From contig NZ_WNKZ01000059.1 of NCBI RefSeq assembly GCF_009720835.1, forward strand, positions 1-40,097: 40,097 bases of DNA, read 5' to 3'. Below are positions 22,489 through 31,318 of this stretch, one piece after another. The position numbers and the translations under genes are program-made. The notes below the pieces were generated by a model. That model saw only the letters and a list, made by a program, of their open reading frames with translations. It was not told the origin of the DNA and made no database searches. Origin of the DNA: Pseudoduganella buxea (lineage in GTDB: Bacteria > Pseudomonadota > Gammaproteobacteria > Burkholderiales > Burkholderiaceae_D). Within the stretch, counting starts at the first letter, position 1; every line of letters begins with the position of its first letter.

Positions 22489-25257
22489 ATGCCCACCGCC
22501 CTGCCGTTCCGCCTCGCCCCCGTCCTGATCCGTGTCCTGTCCGCCCTGCCCCTGCTCTGTGCCCTCGGGGCCTGCCAACGCAACCAGCCCACCGACGAGC
22601 TGATGGCCGATGCGCGACGTTTCCGCGAGCAGGGCGACGCCAAGGCCGCCATCATCCAGCTCAAGAACGTCGTGCAGCAGGCGCCCGAGGATGCGGCCGC
22701 CAGGCTGATGCTGGGCCAGATGTACGTGGAAAGCGGCGACATGCTGTCGGCCGAGAAGGAGCTGCGCCGAGCCCGCGATCTGGGCGCCGCGGCCGACGCC
22801 GTGTTGCCTGCCCTGGGCAAGGCGCTGCTGGCGCAGGGCCAGTACGACAACGCGCTGGCCGAAGCGCGCGACGAAACGAATGCGCAGGCGCTGGCCTTGC
22901 GCGGGCACGCCCTGCTGGGCCTGAACCGGCTGGACGAGGCCCGCGCCGCCTTCAAGCAAGCACTGCTGCGCCAGCCGGACCTGGCCGACGCGACCCTGGG
23001 GTTGGCCAGGGCGGCCCTGGCCGGCAACGACGCCGAACGGGCCAACGAGCTGGTGGCCCAGGCCAATGTTCAGAACCCTGGCAGCGTCGATACGCTGCGC
23101 ATGAAGGCGGACCTGGAGCGGGCCGGCCAGAAACGCGACGCGGCACGCGCCACCTACGAACGCATCGTCGAACTCAAGCCCAATAATGTGCAGGCCCACG
23201 TCGACCTGGCCAACCTCGATATCGAGGCGGGGCGGTTCAAGGAGGCGCGCGAACGGCTGGCCAAGGCGCGCAAGTTCCAGCCGAATAACCTGCTGATCTT
23301 CTATTCCCAGGCCCTGCTCGATTTCCGCGAGGGCAATAACAAGGGCGCGCTGGAACAATTGCAGCAAGTGCTGCGCGCCGTGCCCGATCACATGCCCAGC
23401 CTGCTGCTGGCCGGTGCCGTGCAACTGGCGCTGGGCTCGAACACGCAGGCCGAACGCTACCTGGGCCAGTTCCTGGAAAGCAATCCCGGCAATGCCTATG
23501 CCACCAAGCTGATGGCCACGGTGGCGCTGCGCAACGGCAAGCCGGACGAGGCCTTGAAACTGGTCCAGCCGCTGTTGAAGTCAACCCCGGACGATGTCGA
23601 GCTGCTGGCGCTGGCGGGCGAAGCCCAGATGCGCGCGCGCCGCTTCACGGAGGCGGCCGACCTGTTCAAGAAGGCCAGCGAACTGAAGCCGGACGCGCCG
23701 TCATTGCGGATGGCCCACGGCCTGAGCCGGCTGGGCACGGGCGAGACGACGCGCGCCATCGCCGAGCTGGAACATGCCAGCGCCGGCGACGCGGGACCGG
23801 GCCGGGCCGGCGTGCTGCTGGTGCTGACCCACCTGCGCGCGAAACAGTTCGACCAGGCCCTGGCCGCCGTCGACGCCCTGATCAAGCAGGGCGACAACCC
23901 GATGCTGCAGAACCTGCGCGCCGGCGTGTTGCTGGGCAAGAGCGACGTCGACGGCGCCCGTGCCGGCTTCATGAAGGCGCTGGCCATGGACCCGCTGTAC
24001 CTGCCGGCGCTGGACAACCTGGCCCAGCTCGATGTCGTGTCGAAGAAACCCGAGGATGCCCGCAAGCGCTACGAAGCGGCGCTGGCACGGGACAAGAAGA
24101 ACGTGGCGATGATGACGGCCCTGGCGCGCCTGGCCACGAGCCAGGGCAAGACGGCCGAAGCCATCGGCTGGCTGGAAATGGCCAGCAAGGCCAATCCGGA
24201 CGCCGCGCTGCCGGCCCAGCAGCTGGCCGGCTATTACCTGCGCGCGGGCCAGAAGGACAAGGCCTTGACCCTGGCGCGCAAGCTGCAGGCCACGGACCCG
24301 GAGTCGACCGACTCGCTGTCGCTGCTGGCCCAGGCCCAGGCCGAATCGGGCCAGACGGCGGCCGCGCTGGAGAGCTATGCCAAGCTGGCCGTGATGCACC
24401 CCAAGGCGGCCGGCATCCAGTTGCGCATTGCCGGCCTGGAACTGGCCAGCGGCCGCGTCGAACAGGCCCTGCTGGCCGCGCGCAAGGGAGCCAAGATGGC
24501 GCCGGACAATCCGGAAGTGGCGATCCTGCTCAGCGGACTCCTGATCGAAAAGAACGCGCTGCTGGAAGCGGGCGCGCTGGCCCAGGACTGGCAGCGGCGC
24601 CAGCCCCAGTCACCGGTGGGTTTCAAGCTGGAGGGCGACGTGCTGATGGCCCAGCAAAAGCCGCTGGACGCCGTGCAGCGCTATGACAAGGCGCTGGGCC
24701 TGGCCCCTTCCGGCGCCTTGCTGGTGGCCCTGCACCGGGCCCTGCAGGCAGGCGGACGCCAGCCGGAAGCGGACGCCCGGATGAAGGAATGGCTGGCGCG
24801 TCATCCGGACGACCAGCCGACTCGCATGTACCACGCCAGCGCCCTGCTGGCGGCGGGCGACTTCAAGGGCGCCAGCACGCACTACCAGGATGTGCTCAAG
24901 CGCGCGCCGGACAATGTGGTGGCGCTGAACGACCTGGCCTGGTCGCTGCTGCAGCTGAAGGACCCGGCCGCGCTGGGCCATGCGGAACGGGCCTACAAGC
25001 TGGCGCCGGCCAATGCGGCCGTGGCCGACACGCTGGCCGCCGTGCTGCTGGCGCGGGGCGATACGGCGCGGGCGCTGGGCCTGCTGCAGAAGGCCGTGAC
25101 GCAGGCGCCGACGGCACTGGAGATCCGCTTCCACCTGGCCCAGGCCCTGTTCAAGCAGGGCGACCGCAAGGCCGCGCGCGGCCACTGCGAGCAGTTGCTG
25201 GCCCAGCGCGACTTCAAGCACCGCGAAGCGGTGCAGCAGATGCTGGCGCAGATGTAG
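22489..25257 (+). CDS. prsT: PEP-CTERM-system TPR lipoprotein PrsT
   Basis: The 922-residue protein has a lipoprotein signal with lipobox LGAC (Cys24). Over 20 tandem TPR units fill the rest (for example AKAAIIQLKNVVQQAPEDAA, LMLGQMYVESGDMLSAEKEL). Length and layout match PrsT, the TPR protein tied to the exosortase A/PEP-CTERM exopolysaccharide system (about 900 aa). It should sit in the periplasm on a membrane and scaffold polymer export or protein sorting; the exact role is not established. The ATG at 22489 has GGAG upstream and starts the signal; the long frame upstream of it is a shadow of the regulator gene. A convergent flavoprotein gene follows after 17 bp. Confidence 0.87.
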   Translation: MPTALPFRLAPVLIRVLSALPLLCALGACQRNQPTDELMADARRFREQGDAKAAIIQLKNVVQQAPEDAAARLMLGQMYVESGDMLSAEKELRRARDLGAAADAVLPALGKALLAQGQYDNALAEARDETNAQALALRGHALLGLNRLDEARAAFKQALLRQPDLADATLGLARAALAGNDAERANELVAQANVQNPGSVDTLRMKADLERAGQKRDAARATYERIVELKPNNVQAHVDLANLDIEAGRFKEARERLAKARKFQPNNLLIFYSQALLDFREGNNKGALEQLQQVLRAVPDHMPSLLLAGAVQLALGSNTQAERYLGQFLESNPGNAYATKLMATVALRNGKPDEALKLVQPLLKSTPDDVELLALAGEAQMRARRFTEAADLFKKASELKPDAPSLRMAHGLSRLGTGETTRAIAELEHASAGDAGPGRAGVLLVLTHLRAKQFDQALAAVDALIKQGDNPMLQNLRAGVLLGKSDVDGARAGFMKALAMDPLYLPALDNLAQLDVVSKKPEDARKRYEAALARDKKNVAMMTALARLATSQGKTAEAIGWLEMASKANPDAALPAQQLAGYYLRAGQKDKALTLARKLQATDPESTDSLSLLAQAQAESGQTAAALESYAKLAVMHPKAAGIQLRIAGLELASGRVEQALLAARKGAKMAPDNPEVAILLSGLLIEKNALLEAGALAQDWQRRQPQSPVGFKLEGDVLMAQQKPLDAVQRYDKALGLAPSGALLVALHRALQAGGRQPEADARMKEWLARHPDDQPTRMYHASALLAAGDFKGASTHYQDVLKRAPDNVVALNDLAWSLLQLKDPAALGHAERAYKLAPANAAVADTLAAVLLARGDTARALGLLQKAVTQAPTALEIRFHLAQALFKQGDRKAARGHCEQLLAQRDFKHREAVQQMLAQM

Positions 25258-25274
25258 CCGGCCGGGCGGCGGGC

Positions 25275-26927
25275 TCAGGGCGGCGGCTTCGGCGCCGCCC
25301 CGCGCGCTCCGTAACGCCCGGGCGCGATCAGGCCTTCCGGGTCGAGCGCCGCCTTGATGCGCCCGACCATGCGCCAGTAGCTGTCATCGCCGTTATCGAG
25401 GTCGGCCATCGACTGCAGGCCGACCCGGTACGGAATATAGCCGGCGCCCACCATCGTCTCGAACACCTGCTTGTAGCAGCTGCGCGCGCGCGCCACTTCG
25501 TCCGGATCTTCCTTGTCGTAGGCCACCGTCAGCACGCCGCCCAGGGCCCGCTCGTTGATCATGCTGAAGGTGACGAACAGGTCGAAGCCGTGGGCGTGGA
25601 AGATGGGCGCTGCCAGCGCGTGCACCCGCAGCAGGTCGGTGCCCCGCATCGGCAGCACGGGCGACACCCACAGCATGCCGCAGCCATCCAGCGCGGGGTT
25701 GGCGTTGGCGGGGAAGTCCGGCGGCAGGCCGCCCCGGCGCCGCCAGTAGGCGCCGGCCAGGAAGCGCCCGTTCGGAATGCCCCGGTTCATCTCGAACAGC
25801 GAGCGGCCCAGCAGCACCTGGCTGGCCAGGCGCTTGCCGACCGCCGTGCTTTTCAACAGGCGCGCGACCCAGGCCGCCGCGTCGAGCTTGCGTTCGTCCA
25901 GGAAGCGCAGGCTGGCCGGCGTACCGCGCAAGGCCCGGCGCAGGGCGCGCCGCGCCACGGCCACCTGGTCCGCGCTGCCGTACAGCGCCCCCGACACCAT
26001 CCACGCGCCGATGCCGGCGGCTGCGCGCATCTGCGTCCGCAGCGCTTCCGGCAGCGGCACGACGTCACCGGCCAGCGCGCGCGGATAGGTGGTGCCGCCC
26101 GACAGCACGCGCAGGTCGTTGCCGATATGCAGGATGCTGCGCAGGGTGCCGTCCATCCGCAGCGGTCGCAGGGCCTCGATGACGGGGGCGATGTCGGCGT
26201 GCTGCGGCACGCTGCACAGGAAGTGGTTCAGCGCGGCCGTCTTCGGCATCAGCCACAGGCCCAGGCTCGTGACGATGCCCAGGTTCGACTGTGTGAACAG
26301 GCCGTCGACATAGGGACCCACGCCATACTGGTAGACGCGGGCGTTGGCGGCGCCGGGGAAGTGGCCGAAGCCCGTGTCGACCACTTCGCCGTCGGCCAGC
26401 ACGACGCGCATGCTGGCCACGTTCTGGAAGCGGTTGCCGTAGGGCGAATGGCCGAAGCCGCGCTCCAGGATATTGCCCATCAGGCTGGTATCCGGGCCGG
26501 CCCCCGTGCAGTCCATCCACAAGGGCAATTCGTGTTCGATCAGGTAGCGCGACAGCTGCTGCTGCGTCACGCCCGGCTCGACAACGACATAGGCCAGCGT
26601 GGCGTCGACCTCGAGGATGCGGTTCATGCCGGACAGGTCGACAATGGCATGGCCGTCGGCCAGCGCGCACGCGTCGCCATAGCCCCAGTTGCGCCCCGTG
26701 CTGATGGGGTACAGGGGCACGCCGCCGCCCGCCGCCGCGCGCACGACGGCCGCCACTTCCTCCGTGCTGTGCGGGTGCACGACGGCCAGCGGCAAGGTGC
26801 TGTACGAGGACGTGCTGGCGGCATACCGGGCCAGTGCGGCGGCATCGGTGACCACCCGGGCCTCGCCCAGCAGGGCGCGCCATGCCGCCAGGACGGCCGC
26901 CGCGCGGGGTTCGGCGCCGGCGCCCAT
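25275..26927 (-). CDS. VAO/p-cresol-methylhydroxylase-type FAD-dependent oxidoreductase
   Basis: The 550-residue flavoprotein of the vanillyl-alcohol oxidase family has its FAD-binding PP-loop as PLYPISTGRNWGYGDA (72-87), then VDLSGMNRILEVD and VVVEPGVTQQQL. This is very close to the pattern of p-cresol methylhydroxylase flavoprotein subunits. Family enzymes oxidise para-substituted phenols at the benzylic carbon. The C-terminal cap includes MLWVSPVLPMRGTD and FVTFSMINERAL. It starts within the stop codon of the acyltransferase gene (TGATG), so the two are coupled. A substrate with a 4-hydroxyphenyl group, such as an N-acyl-tyrosine, would fit; this is inference. It has no signal peptide. Confidence 0.83.
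   Translation of the reverse strand: MGAGAEPRAAAVLAAWRALLGEARVVTDAAALARYAASTSSYSTLPLAVVHPHSTEEVAAVVRAAAGGGVPLYPISTGRNWGYGDACALADGHAIVDLSGMNRILEVDATLAYVVVEPGVTQQQLSRYLIEHELPLWMDCTGAGPDTSLMGNILERGFGHSPYGNRFQNVASMRVVLADGEVVDTGFGHFPGAANARVYQYGVGPYVDGLFTQSNLGIVTSLGLWLMPKTAALNHFLCSVPQHADIAPVIEALRPLRMDGTLRSILHIGNDLRVLSGGTTYPRALAGDVVPLPEALRTQMRAAAGIGAWMVSGALYGSADQVAVARRALRRALRGTPASLRFLDERKLDAAAWVARLLKSTAVGKRLASQVLLGRSLFEMNRGIPNGRFLAGAYWRRRGGLPPDFPANANPALDGCGMLWVSPVLPMRGTDLLRVHALAAPIFHAHGFDLFVTFSMINERALGGVLTVAYDKEDPDEVARARSCYKQVFETMVGAGYIPYRVGLQSMADLDNGDDSYWRMVGRIKAALDPEGLIAPGRYGARGAAPKPPP
25278..25300. terminator. Shared hairpin at the convergent ends of prsT and the flavoprotein gene
   Basis: GGGCGGCG and CGCCGCCC form a perfect 8-bp stem with a TTCG-containing loop (GCTTCGG). 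It lies 20 bp after the prsT stop and inside the last codons of the flavoprotein gene. It could end transcription of prsT, but no T-run is present. Confidence 0.4.
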
Positions 26928-27670
26928 CAGTCCCTACCCTGGATCAGCCGGGTCGTGATGCCGGGCTCGTCGCGCAGGGGGAAGAAGTACGGGTAGAACG
27001 AGCGCTCGCCCGGGGCCTGCTCCATCTGGCCGCCGAAGCGGCGGATCTGCTCGCCCATATAGTCCAGTTCCAGGCGCAGCAGCACGGCCGGGGCGCCCAC
27101 GCGCGAACAGGTCCGCTCGCCGCCGAAATCGCGGAAGCCGAGCATGCGCTTGTAGAACATCACGTGGCGCGGGTTGACTTCGATCACGTAGTCCGTGAAA
27201 CCGTGGATATTGTGGGCGTAGATGTACGAGATGTGGATCAGCGCGGCGAAGACGCGCTTGCTGACATCCTTGTCGATGGCCAGCCGGGACGGTTCGCACA
27301 GGCGCCGTCCCTGTTCGCGCAGCCCTACCAGCTTGTCGCGAAAATTTTCGTCGGCCGGCAGGCCCAGGTCGGGGTCATCCAGACACAGGGACATGGTGCC
27401 GACGGTGGCGCCGTGGGTTTCCGCATACAGGGTGATACGGTTCGGTGCATGCGTCGTCTCCGTATCGACATCATAGCCGCGCCAGCCATACATTTTCCTC
27501 AGCAACAGGCTGGCCGCCTCGCGCTTGCCGGCAGTGCTGGCCATCCGGATATGGAAGATCTGCGTATCGATCGGGTGGGTGTGTGGCATCGCCGTATCCT
27601 GCTCGCGGATGACCAGGTCACGCAGTTTCGCGGCTTCAAAGGAAATGATGGTGTCGTCGAAGGGTTGCAC
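26927..27670 (-). CDS. PEP-CTERM/exosortase-associated acyltransferase (FeeM-like N-acyl amino acid synthase)
   Basis: The 247-residue protein resembles the exosortase-associated acyltransferases, which share the N-acyl amino acid synthase (FeeM) GNAT-type fold. Supporting segments are REAASLLLRKMYGWRGYD, GATVGTMSLCLDDPDLGLPADE, EPSRLAIDKD, IYAHNIHGFTDYVIEVNPRH and FYKRMLGFRDFG. Members join a long-chain acyl group, usually from an acyl carrier protein, to an amino acid; FeeM makes N-acyl-tyrosine. No carrier protein gene is in the window. The start is a GTG at 27670 with GGGAG upstream. It diverges from the PEP-CTERM gene and is coupled to the flavoprotein. Confidence 0.75.
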   Translation of the reverse strand: MQPFDDTIISFEAAKLRDLVIREQDTAMPHTHPIDTQIFHIRMASTAGKREAASLLLRKMYGWRGYDVDTETTHAPNRITLYAETHGATVGTMSLCLDDPDLGLPADENFRDKLVGLREQGRRLCEPSRLAIDKDVSKRVFAALIHISYIYAHNIHGFTDYVIEVNPRHVMFYKRMLGFRDFGGERTCSRVGAPAVLLRLELDYMGEQIRRFGGQMEQAPGERSFYPYFFPLRDEPGITTRLIQGRD

Positions 27671-27731
27671 GGTAACTCCCGGTTGTCAATAAGTTCATGC
27701 ACATCAGACCGCTGTGTCCTGCAGGAAGTTC

Positions 27732-27753
27732 CCGACAGCGTCGGACTTTTTTT
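27732..27753 (+). terminator. Hairpin with T-run between divergent genes
   Basis: CCGAC and GTCGG form a 5-bp stem with AGC loop, followed by AC and seven Ts. It would stop rightward transcripts, yet no gene ends here on that strand. It may insulate the sigma-54 promoter downstream, or be chance in an AT-rich stretch. Confidence 0.3.
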
Positions 27754-27816
27754 CATTTTTTCGCCGTGACCGCTTTTGGCATCGCCAAGCCCTTGATTTC
27801 ACAGCGACTCGCTCGA

Positions 27817-27832
27817 TGGCACAAATGCTGCT
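27817..27832 (+). promoter_or_regulatory. Sigma-54 promoter of the PEP-CTERM gene
   Basis: TGGCACAAATGCTGCT has GG and GC spaced by 10 bp and departs from the consensus TGGCACGRNNNTTGCW only at positions 7 and 12. Transcription would start near 27843, 50 bases before the ATG. PrsR, a sigma-54 activator, is encoded in the same region. Confidence 0.75.
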
Positions 27833-27892
27833 GAATGGTAGCCGTCGGCACAGACCTCAGGGCCGTAACCACTTATCTAGGAGTAGCACGCC

Positions 27893-28834
27893 ATGAACAT
27901 CATCAGGAAAGGTTTTATGGTCACGGCAGCAGCTGTGACTCTCGGTTTGGCAGCGATGGGCAGCGCACAGGCCGATACGTTCGCGTCGGCCATTCTTGAC
28001 ATCAACAACTTTCGCCTGCTCAACGGTGCCGGCGTCGCCTACAGTGCCGCCGACTTCGCCACGCTGAGCGGCACCAACGATGCGCATGCCACGGCATCGT
28101 GGAACGGCATCTTCGCCAACGGCGCCGATTCCCAGCCGATCCTGTCGGGCATCCAGCCGAACGTGCCACGCCAGTGCGCCGGCCCCAGCTGCCCGGTGCT
28201 GGGGGAAAATAACTTCAACCGCTTCGTGGTGCCACCTTCGCCAGGAACCTTCGGCTATGCCGACCAGGCCCTGACGGGTTCGGTGATCAGCATCGGCGCC
28301 GTGCCGGCCGGCGCCCACGCGCAGACCCGGGCGGATGCGGCCACGGCAGCGAATGAAAACATCACTTCCGGCAACTCCGATGTCGGCACATCGACCACCT
28401 TCGCTTTCCAGCTGGGCCAGTCGGACACGATGACGGTGGCCTTCGACGCCAACCCCTACACGGCCGCCTTCGTGTCGGGTGATGCAGGTGCCACGTCGAA
28501 TGCCAATGCCCGCCTGTCGTGGAGCATCAATATCGTCGACCTGTCGACCAACACGTCCGTGTTCAGCTTCGCACCTTCCGAACTGAATGCCGAAAGCAAC
28601 GTCAGCCGTACTGACGCCGACCCGGGCCTGCTGGAATACAACGCCGCCGGCCAGGTGTTCTCGTTCACGGCCACGACGCCGCTGCTGACGGCTGGCACCA
28701 CGTACCAGATCACGATCCAGCACAACACGCTGGCCAATGCCCTGCAACAGGAAGTTCCGGAACCGGCCACCCTGGCCATCGTGGCCGCCGGCTTGCTGAG
28801 CATGTCGCTGGTCAGCCGTCGCCGTAAATCCTGA
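27893..28834 (+). CDS. PEP-CTERM sorting-signal protein
   Basis: The 313-residue secreted protein has a signal peptide (about 1-27, ending AQA) and a low-complexity, Ala/Ser/Thr/Asn-rich body predicted to be beta-rich. The C-terminal sorting signal is VPEPATLAIVAAGLL, then a hydrophobic stretch and a basic end (SRRRKS), at residues 288-313. This signal is recognised and cleaved by an exosortase; the body is then released or modified and often associates with exopolysaccharide. Two cysteines (in CAGPSC) could form a disulfide. A sigma-54 promoter and TAGGAG ribosome site lie upstream and a strong terminator follows, so it is a single-gene unit. The body has no recognised enzyme motif. Confidence 0.92.
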   Translation: MNIIRKGFMVTAAAVTLGLAAMGSAQADTFASAILDINNFRLLNGAGVAYSAADFATLSGTNDAHATASWNGIFANGADSQPILSGIQPNVPRQCAGPSCPVLGENNFNRFVVPPSPGTFGYADQALTGSVISIGAVPAGAHAQTRADAATAANENITSGNSDVGTSTTFAFQLGQSDTMTVAFDANPYTAAFVSGDAGATSNANARLSWSINIVDLSTNTSVFSFAPSELNAESNVSRTDADPGLLEYNAAGQVFSFTATTPLLTAGTTYQITIQHNTLANALQQEVPEPATLAIVAAGLLSMSLVSRRRKS

Positions 28835-28857
28835 GCTGTTACCCCTCGTCACTTGTG

Positions 28858-28894
28858 GGCGCGCCGTCGAGAAATTTGACGGTGCGCCGTTTTT
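28858..28894 (+). terminator. Rho-independent terminator after the PEP-CTERM gene
   Basis: GGCGCGCCGTC (28858-28868) and GACGGTGCGCC (28878-28888) form an 11-bp stem with one G-U pair and a 9-base loop. Five Ts follow at 28890-28894. It lies 24 bases after the stop codon. Confidence 0.88.
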
Positions 28895-28992
28895 GACGCT
28901 TCGCAAGCACTCGACAGGTCGCCGCCGGCACGCGCAAGCCCAGCCATATAATCAGCACGGAACCGTTGCGTCGCACCCGGAGAACCGAATCC

Positions 28993-30522
28993 ATGGAAGA
29001 AATCATCGCCCAGCTGCAGGCCGGCCTGAAAGGGATCTGGAAGTATCGCTGGTGCGCCGTCATCGTCACGTGGCTGGTGGCGACGGCAGGCTGGCTGAAG
29101 GTCTACACCCTGCCCAACGATTACCAGACCAGCGCGCGCGTCTTCGTCGACACGCAGAGCATCCTGAAGCCCCTGCTGTCGGGCATGACGACGGTGCCGA
29201 ACCTGGAGCAGCAGGTCAACATCATGAGCCGGCAACTGCTGACCCGGCCGAATATCGACCGCGTCATCCGCATGGTCGATCTGGACATCACCTTGAAGAC
29301 GCCGCGCGACCGCGAGGAAAAAATCGAGGAGCTGATCAAGAAGATCCGCATCGGCGGCACGGGCACGATGGATATTTATTCGATCAGTTACAGCGACCAC
29401 AGCCCACGCCTCGTGCGCGACGTCGTGCAGTCGCTGCTGACGATTTTCGTCGAAGGCAGTTTCAAGGGCAAGAAAGGCGAGTCGGAAAAGGCCGTGCAGT
29501 TCATCGACGACCAGATCCGTGCGTATGAAGACAAGCTGATGGCAGCGGAAAACTCCGTCAAGGAGTTCAAGCTGAAAAACAACTTCCTGCTGCCGCGCCA
29601 GGGCGTCGACTACGGCGCCCAGCTGCTGATGGCCTCGGATGCACTGAACAATGCGCGCCTGGAACTGGTGGAGGCCGAGCAGGCCCGCAACGCCATCAAT
29701 GCCCAGATCTCCGGGGACGAGCCGATCCTGGGTGCGGAGCCGAACCCGGCCACCATCGACAACCCGGAAATGGACAGCCGCATCAACGCCCTGAACAAGT
29801 CGCTCGACGCCCTGCTGCTGCAATACACGGAAGCCCATCCGGACATCATCTCGACGCGCCGCCTGATCGCCCTGCTGGAAGAGCGCAAGGTGCAGGAAGC
29901 CAAGACGCGCGGCACGCCATCGGACCCCGGCAAGAACTTCAGTCCGATGCTGCAACAGCTCAAGGTGGCGCTGACGGAAGCAGATGCCCGTGTCGCGTCG
30001 ATCAAGGCCCGGGTCGCCGAAATGCAGGCACGCCACGACAGCCTGCTCGAGCAAAGCAAGGCCGTCCCGGAAGTGGAATCGCAGCTGGCCCAGTTGAACC
30101 GCGATTACCAGATCAACAAGGACAACTACGAGAAACTGATCGGCCGGCGTGAGGCGGCCAAGCTGTCGGGCGACCTGTCCACCACCACCGAGATGATGAG
30201 CTTCAAGATCATCGACCCGCCCACGGTGCCATTGCGCCCCGTCGGGCCGAACCGCCCTTTGCTGTACAGCGCCGTGCTGGCGGCGGCCGTGCTGGCGGGT
30301 GCCGCGTCGGCACTGCTGATCAGCCAGGTCCGCCCAACCTACCTGAGCCCGGCAGAACTGCGGGAGGCCACTGGCCTGCGCGTGCTGGGCGCCGTGGCCA
30401 TGAACTGGACCGAAGCGGAACTGAAGAAACGCCGGCGCGGCCAGATCGGATTCGGCGCCGGCCTGGCTTGCCTGTTCGTGTCATATGGCGGCGTGATGGC
30501 GATGGCGCTCCTTCCTTCGTAA
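28993..30522 (+). CDS. epsF: Exopolysaccharide chain-length determinant protein (Wzz type, exosortase A system)
   Basis: The 509-residue inner-membrane protein has an N-terminal helix (about 20-40), a long periplasmic coiled-coil region (about 60-410) and a second helix near 425-448. Just before that helix is a Pro-rich PPTVPLRPVGPNRP, the typical Wzz signature. A third hydrophobic segment lies at the C-terminus (about 485-505). It sets polymer length in Wzy-dependent export together with a tyrosine autokinase, which here is the next gene (11 bp away). The ATG at 28993 has GGAG upstream. A lone TATAAT at 28947-28952 may be part of the promoter but lacks a good -35. Family assignment is firm; the symbol follows the methanolan/exosortase literature. 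Confidence 0.88.
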   Translation: MEEIIAQLQAGLKGIWKYRWCAVIVTWLVATAGWLKVYTLPNDYQTSARVFVDTQSILKPLLSGMTTVPNLEQQVNIMSRQLLTRPNIDRVIRMVDLDITLKTPRDREEKIEELIKKIRIGGTGTMDIYSISYSDHSPRLVRDVVQSLLTIFVEGSFKGKKGESEKAVQFIDDQIRAYEDKLMAAENSVKEFKLKNNFLLPRQGVDYGAQLLMASDALNNARLELVEAEQARNAINAQISGDEPILGAEPNPATIDNPEMDSRINALNKSLDALLLQYTEAHPDIISTRRLIALLEERKVQEAKTRGTPSDPGKNFSPMLQQLKVALTEADARVASIKARVAEMQARHDSLLEQSKAVPEVESQLAQLNRDYQINKDNYEKLIGRREAAKLSGDLSTTTEMMSFKIIDPPTVPLRPVGPNRPLLYSAVLAAAVLAGAASALLISQVRPTYLSPAELREATGLRVLGAVAMNWTEAELKKRRRGQIGFGAGLACLFVSYGGVMAMALLPS

Positions 30523-30533
30523 CGGAGACTGGC

Positions 30534-31307
30534 ATGATTCCCATTGACGACACGCCGCGCACCGAGCCGAACCTGGTGAGCACCGATGCCCGCTTTGCGG
30601 ACATCAACCTGGCCAGGCTTCAACAGCTGGGCATGGTCACGCACGAGGGCGGCCGCTCTGGCGTGGCGGAGGATTTCCGCCTCATCAAGCGCCCGCTGCT
30701 GCGTGGTGCGCGCGCCCTGGACGGCCAGGCCATCCGCCATGGCAACCTGATTATCGTTACCAGTGCCATTCCCGGCGAAGGCAAGACCTTCTGCGCCATC
30801 AACCTGGCCATGAGCATGGCCATGGAGCGCGATACGACGGTGCTGCTGGTCGATGCCGACGTGGCACGGCCGACGGTACTGTCCGTGCTGGGCCTGGAGC
30901 CCCGTCCCGGGCTGATGGATGTGCTGCTGGACGACAATCTCGACCTTGCCGACGTCATCCTGAAAACCAATGTGCCGGCCCTGAGCATCCTGCCGGCCGG
31001 GCGCCGCAACAAGCACGCCACCGAGTTGCTGGCCAGCCGCAGCATGACGCGGCTGCTGGACGAGATCGCATCCCGCTATGCCGACCGCATCGTCATCTTC
31101 GATTCGCCGCCCCTGCTGATCACGACCGAGGCCGGCGTGCTGGCGGCCCACATGGGCCAGGTCGTCGTCGTCGTCGAAGCCGAGCGCACCACCCACAGCA
31201 ATGTGCGCGAGGCGCTGCGCCAGATCGAGGCGTGCGAGCACGTCAACCTGGTCTACAACAAGATCAAATCCTTCAACGATCCCAACTACTACGGCTATTA
31301 CGACTAG
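30534..31307 (+). CDS. epsG: Exosortase-associated tyrosine autokinase
   Basis: The 257-residue cytosolic BY-kinase has Walker A SAIPGEGKT (77-85), Walker A' VLLVDAD (103-109) and Walker B VIFDSPP (187-193). The C-terminal tyrosine cluster NYYGYYD (251-257) is the autophosphorylation site. It works with the chain-length protein encoded just upstream: cycles of phosphorylation control oligomerisation and polymer length. CGGAG precedes the ATG. The methyltransferase gene starts 12 bp after its stop, so all three form one operon. Confidence 0.9.
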   Translation: MIPIDDTPRTEPNLVSTDARFADINLARLQQLGMVTHEGGRSGVAEDFRLIKRPLLRGARALDGQAIRHGNLIIVTSAIPGEGKTFCAINLAMSMAMERDTTVLLVDADVARPTVLSVLGLEPRPGLMDVLLDDNLDLADVILKTNVPALSILPAGRRNKHATELLASRSMTRLLDEIASRYADRIVIFDSPPLLITTEAGVLAAHMGQVVVVVEAERTTHSNVREALRQIEACEHVNLVYNKIKSFNDPNYYGYYD

Positions 31308-31318
31308 GAGCGCGCTGC

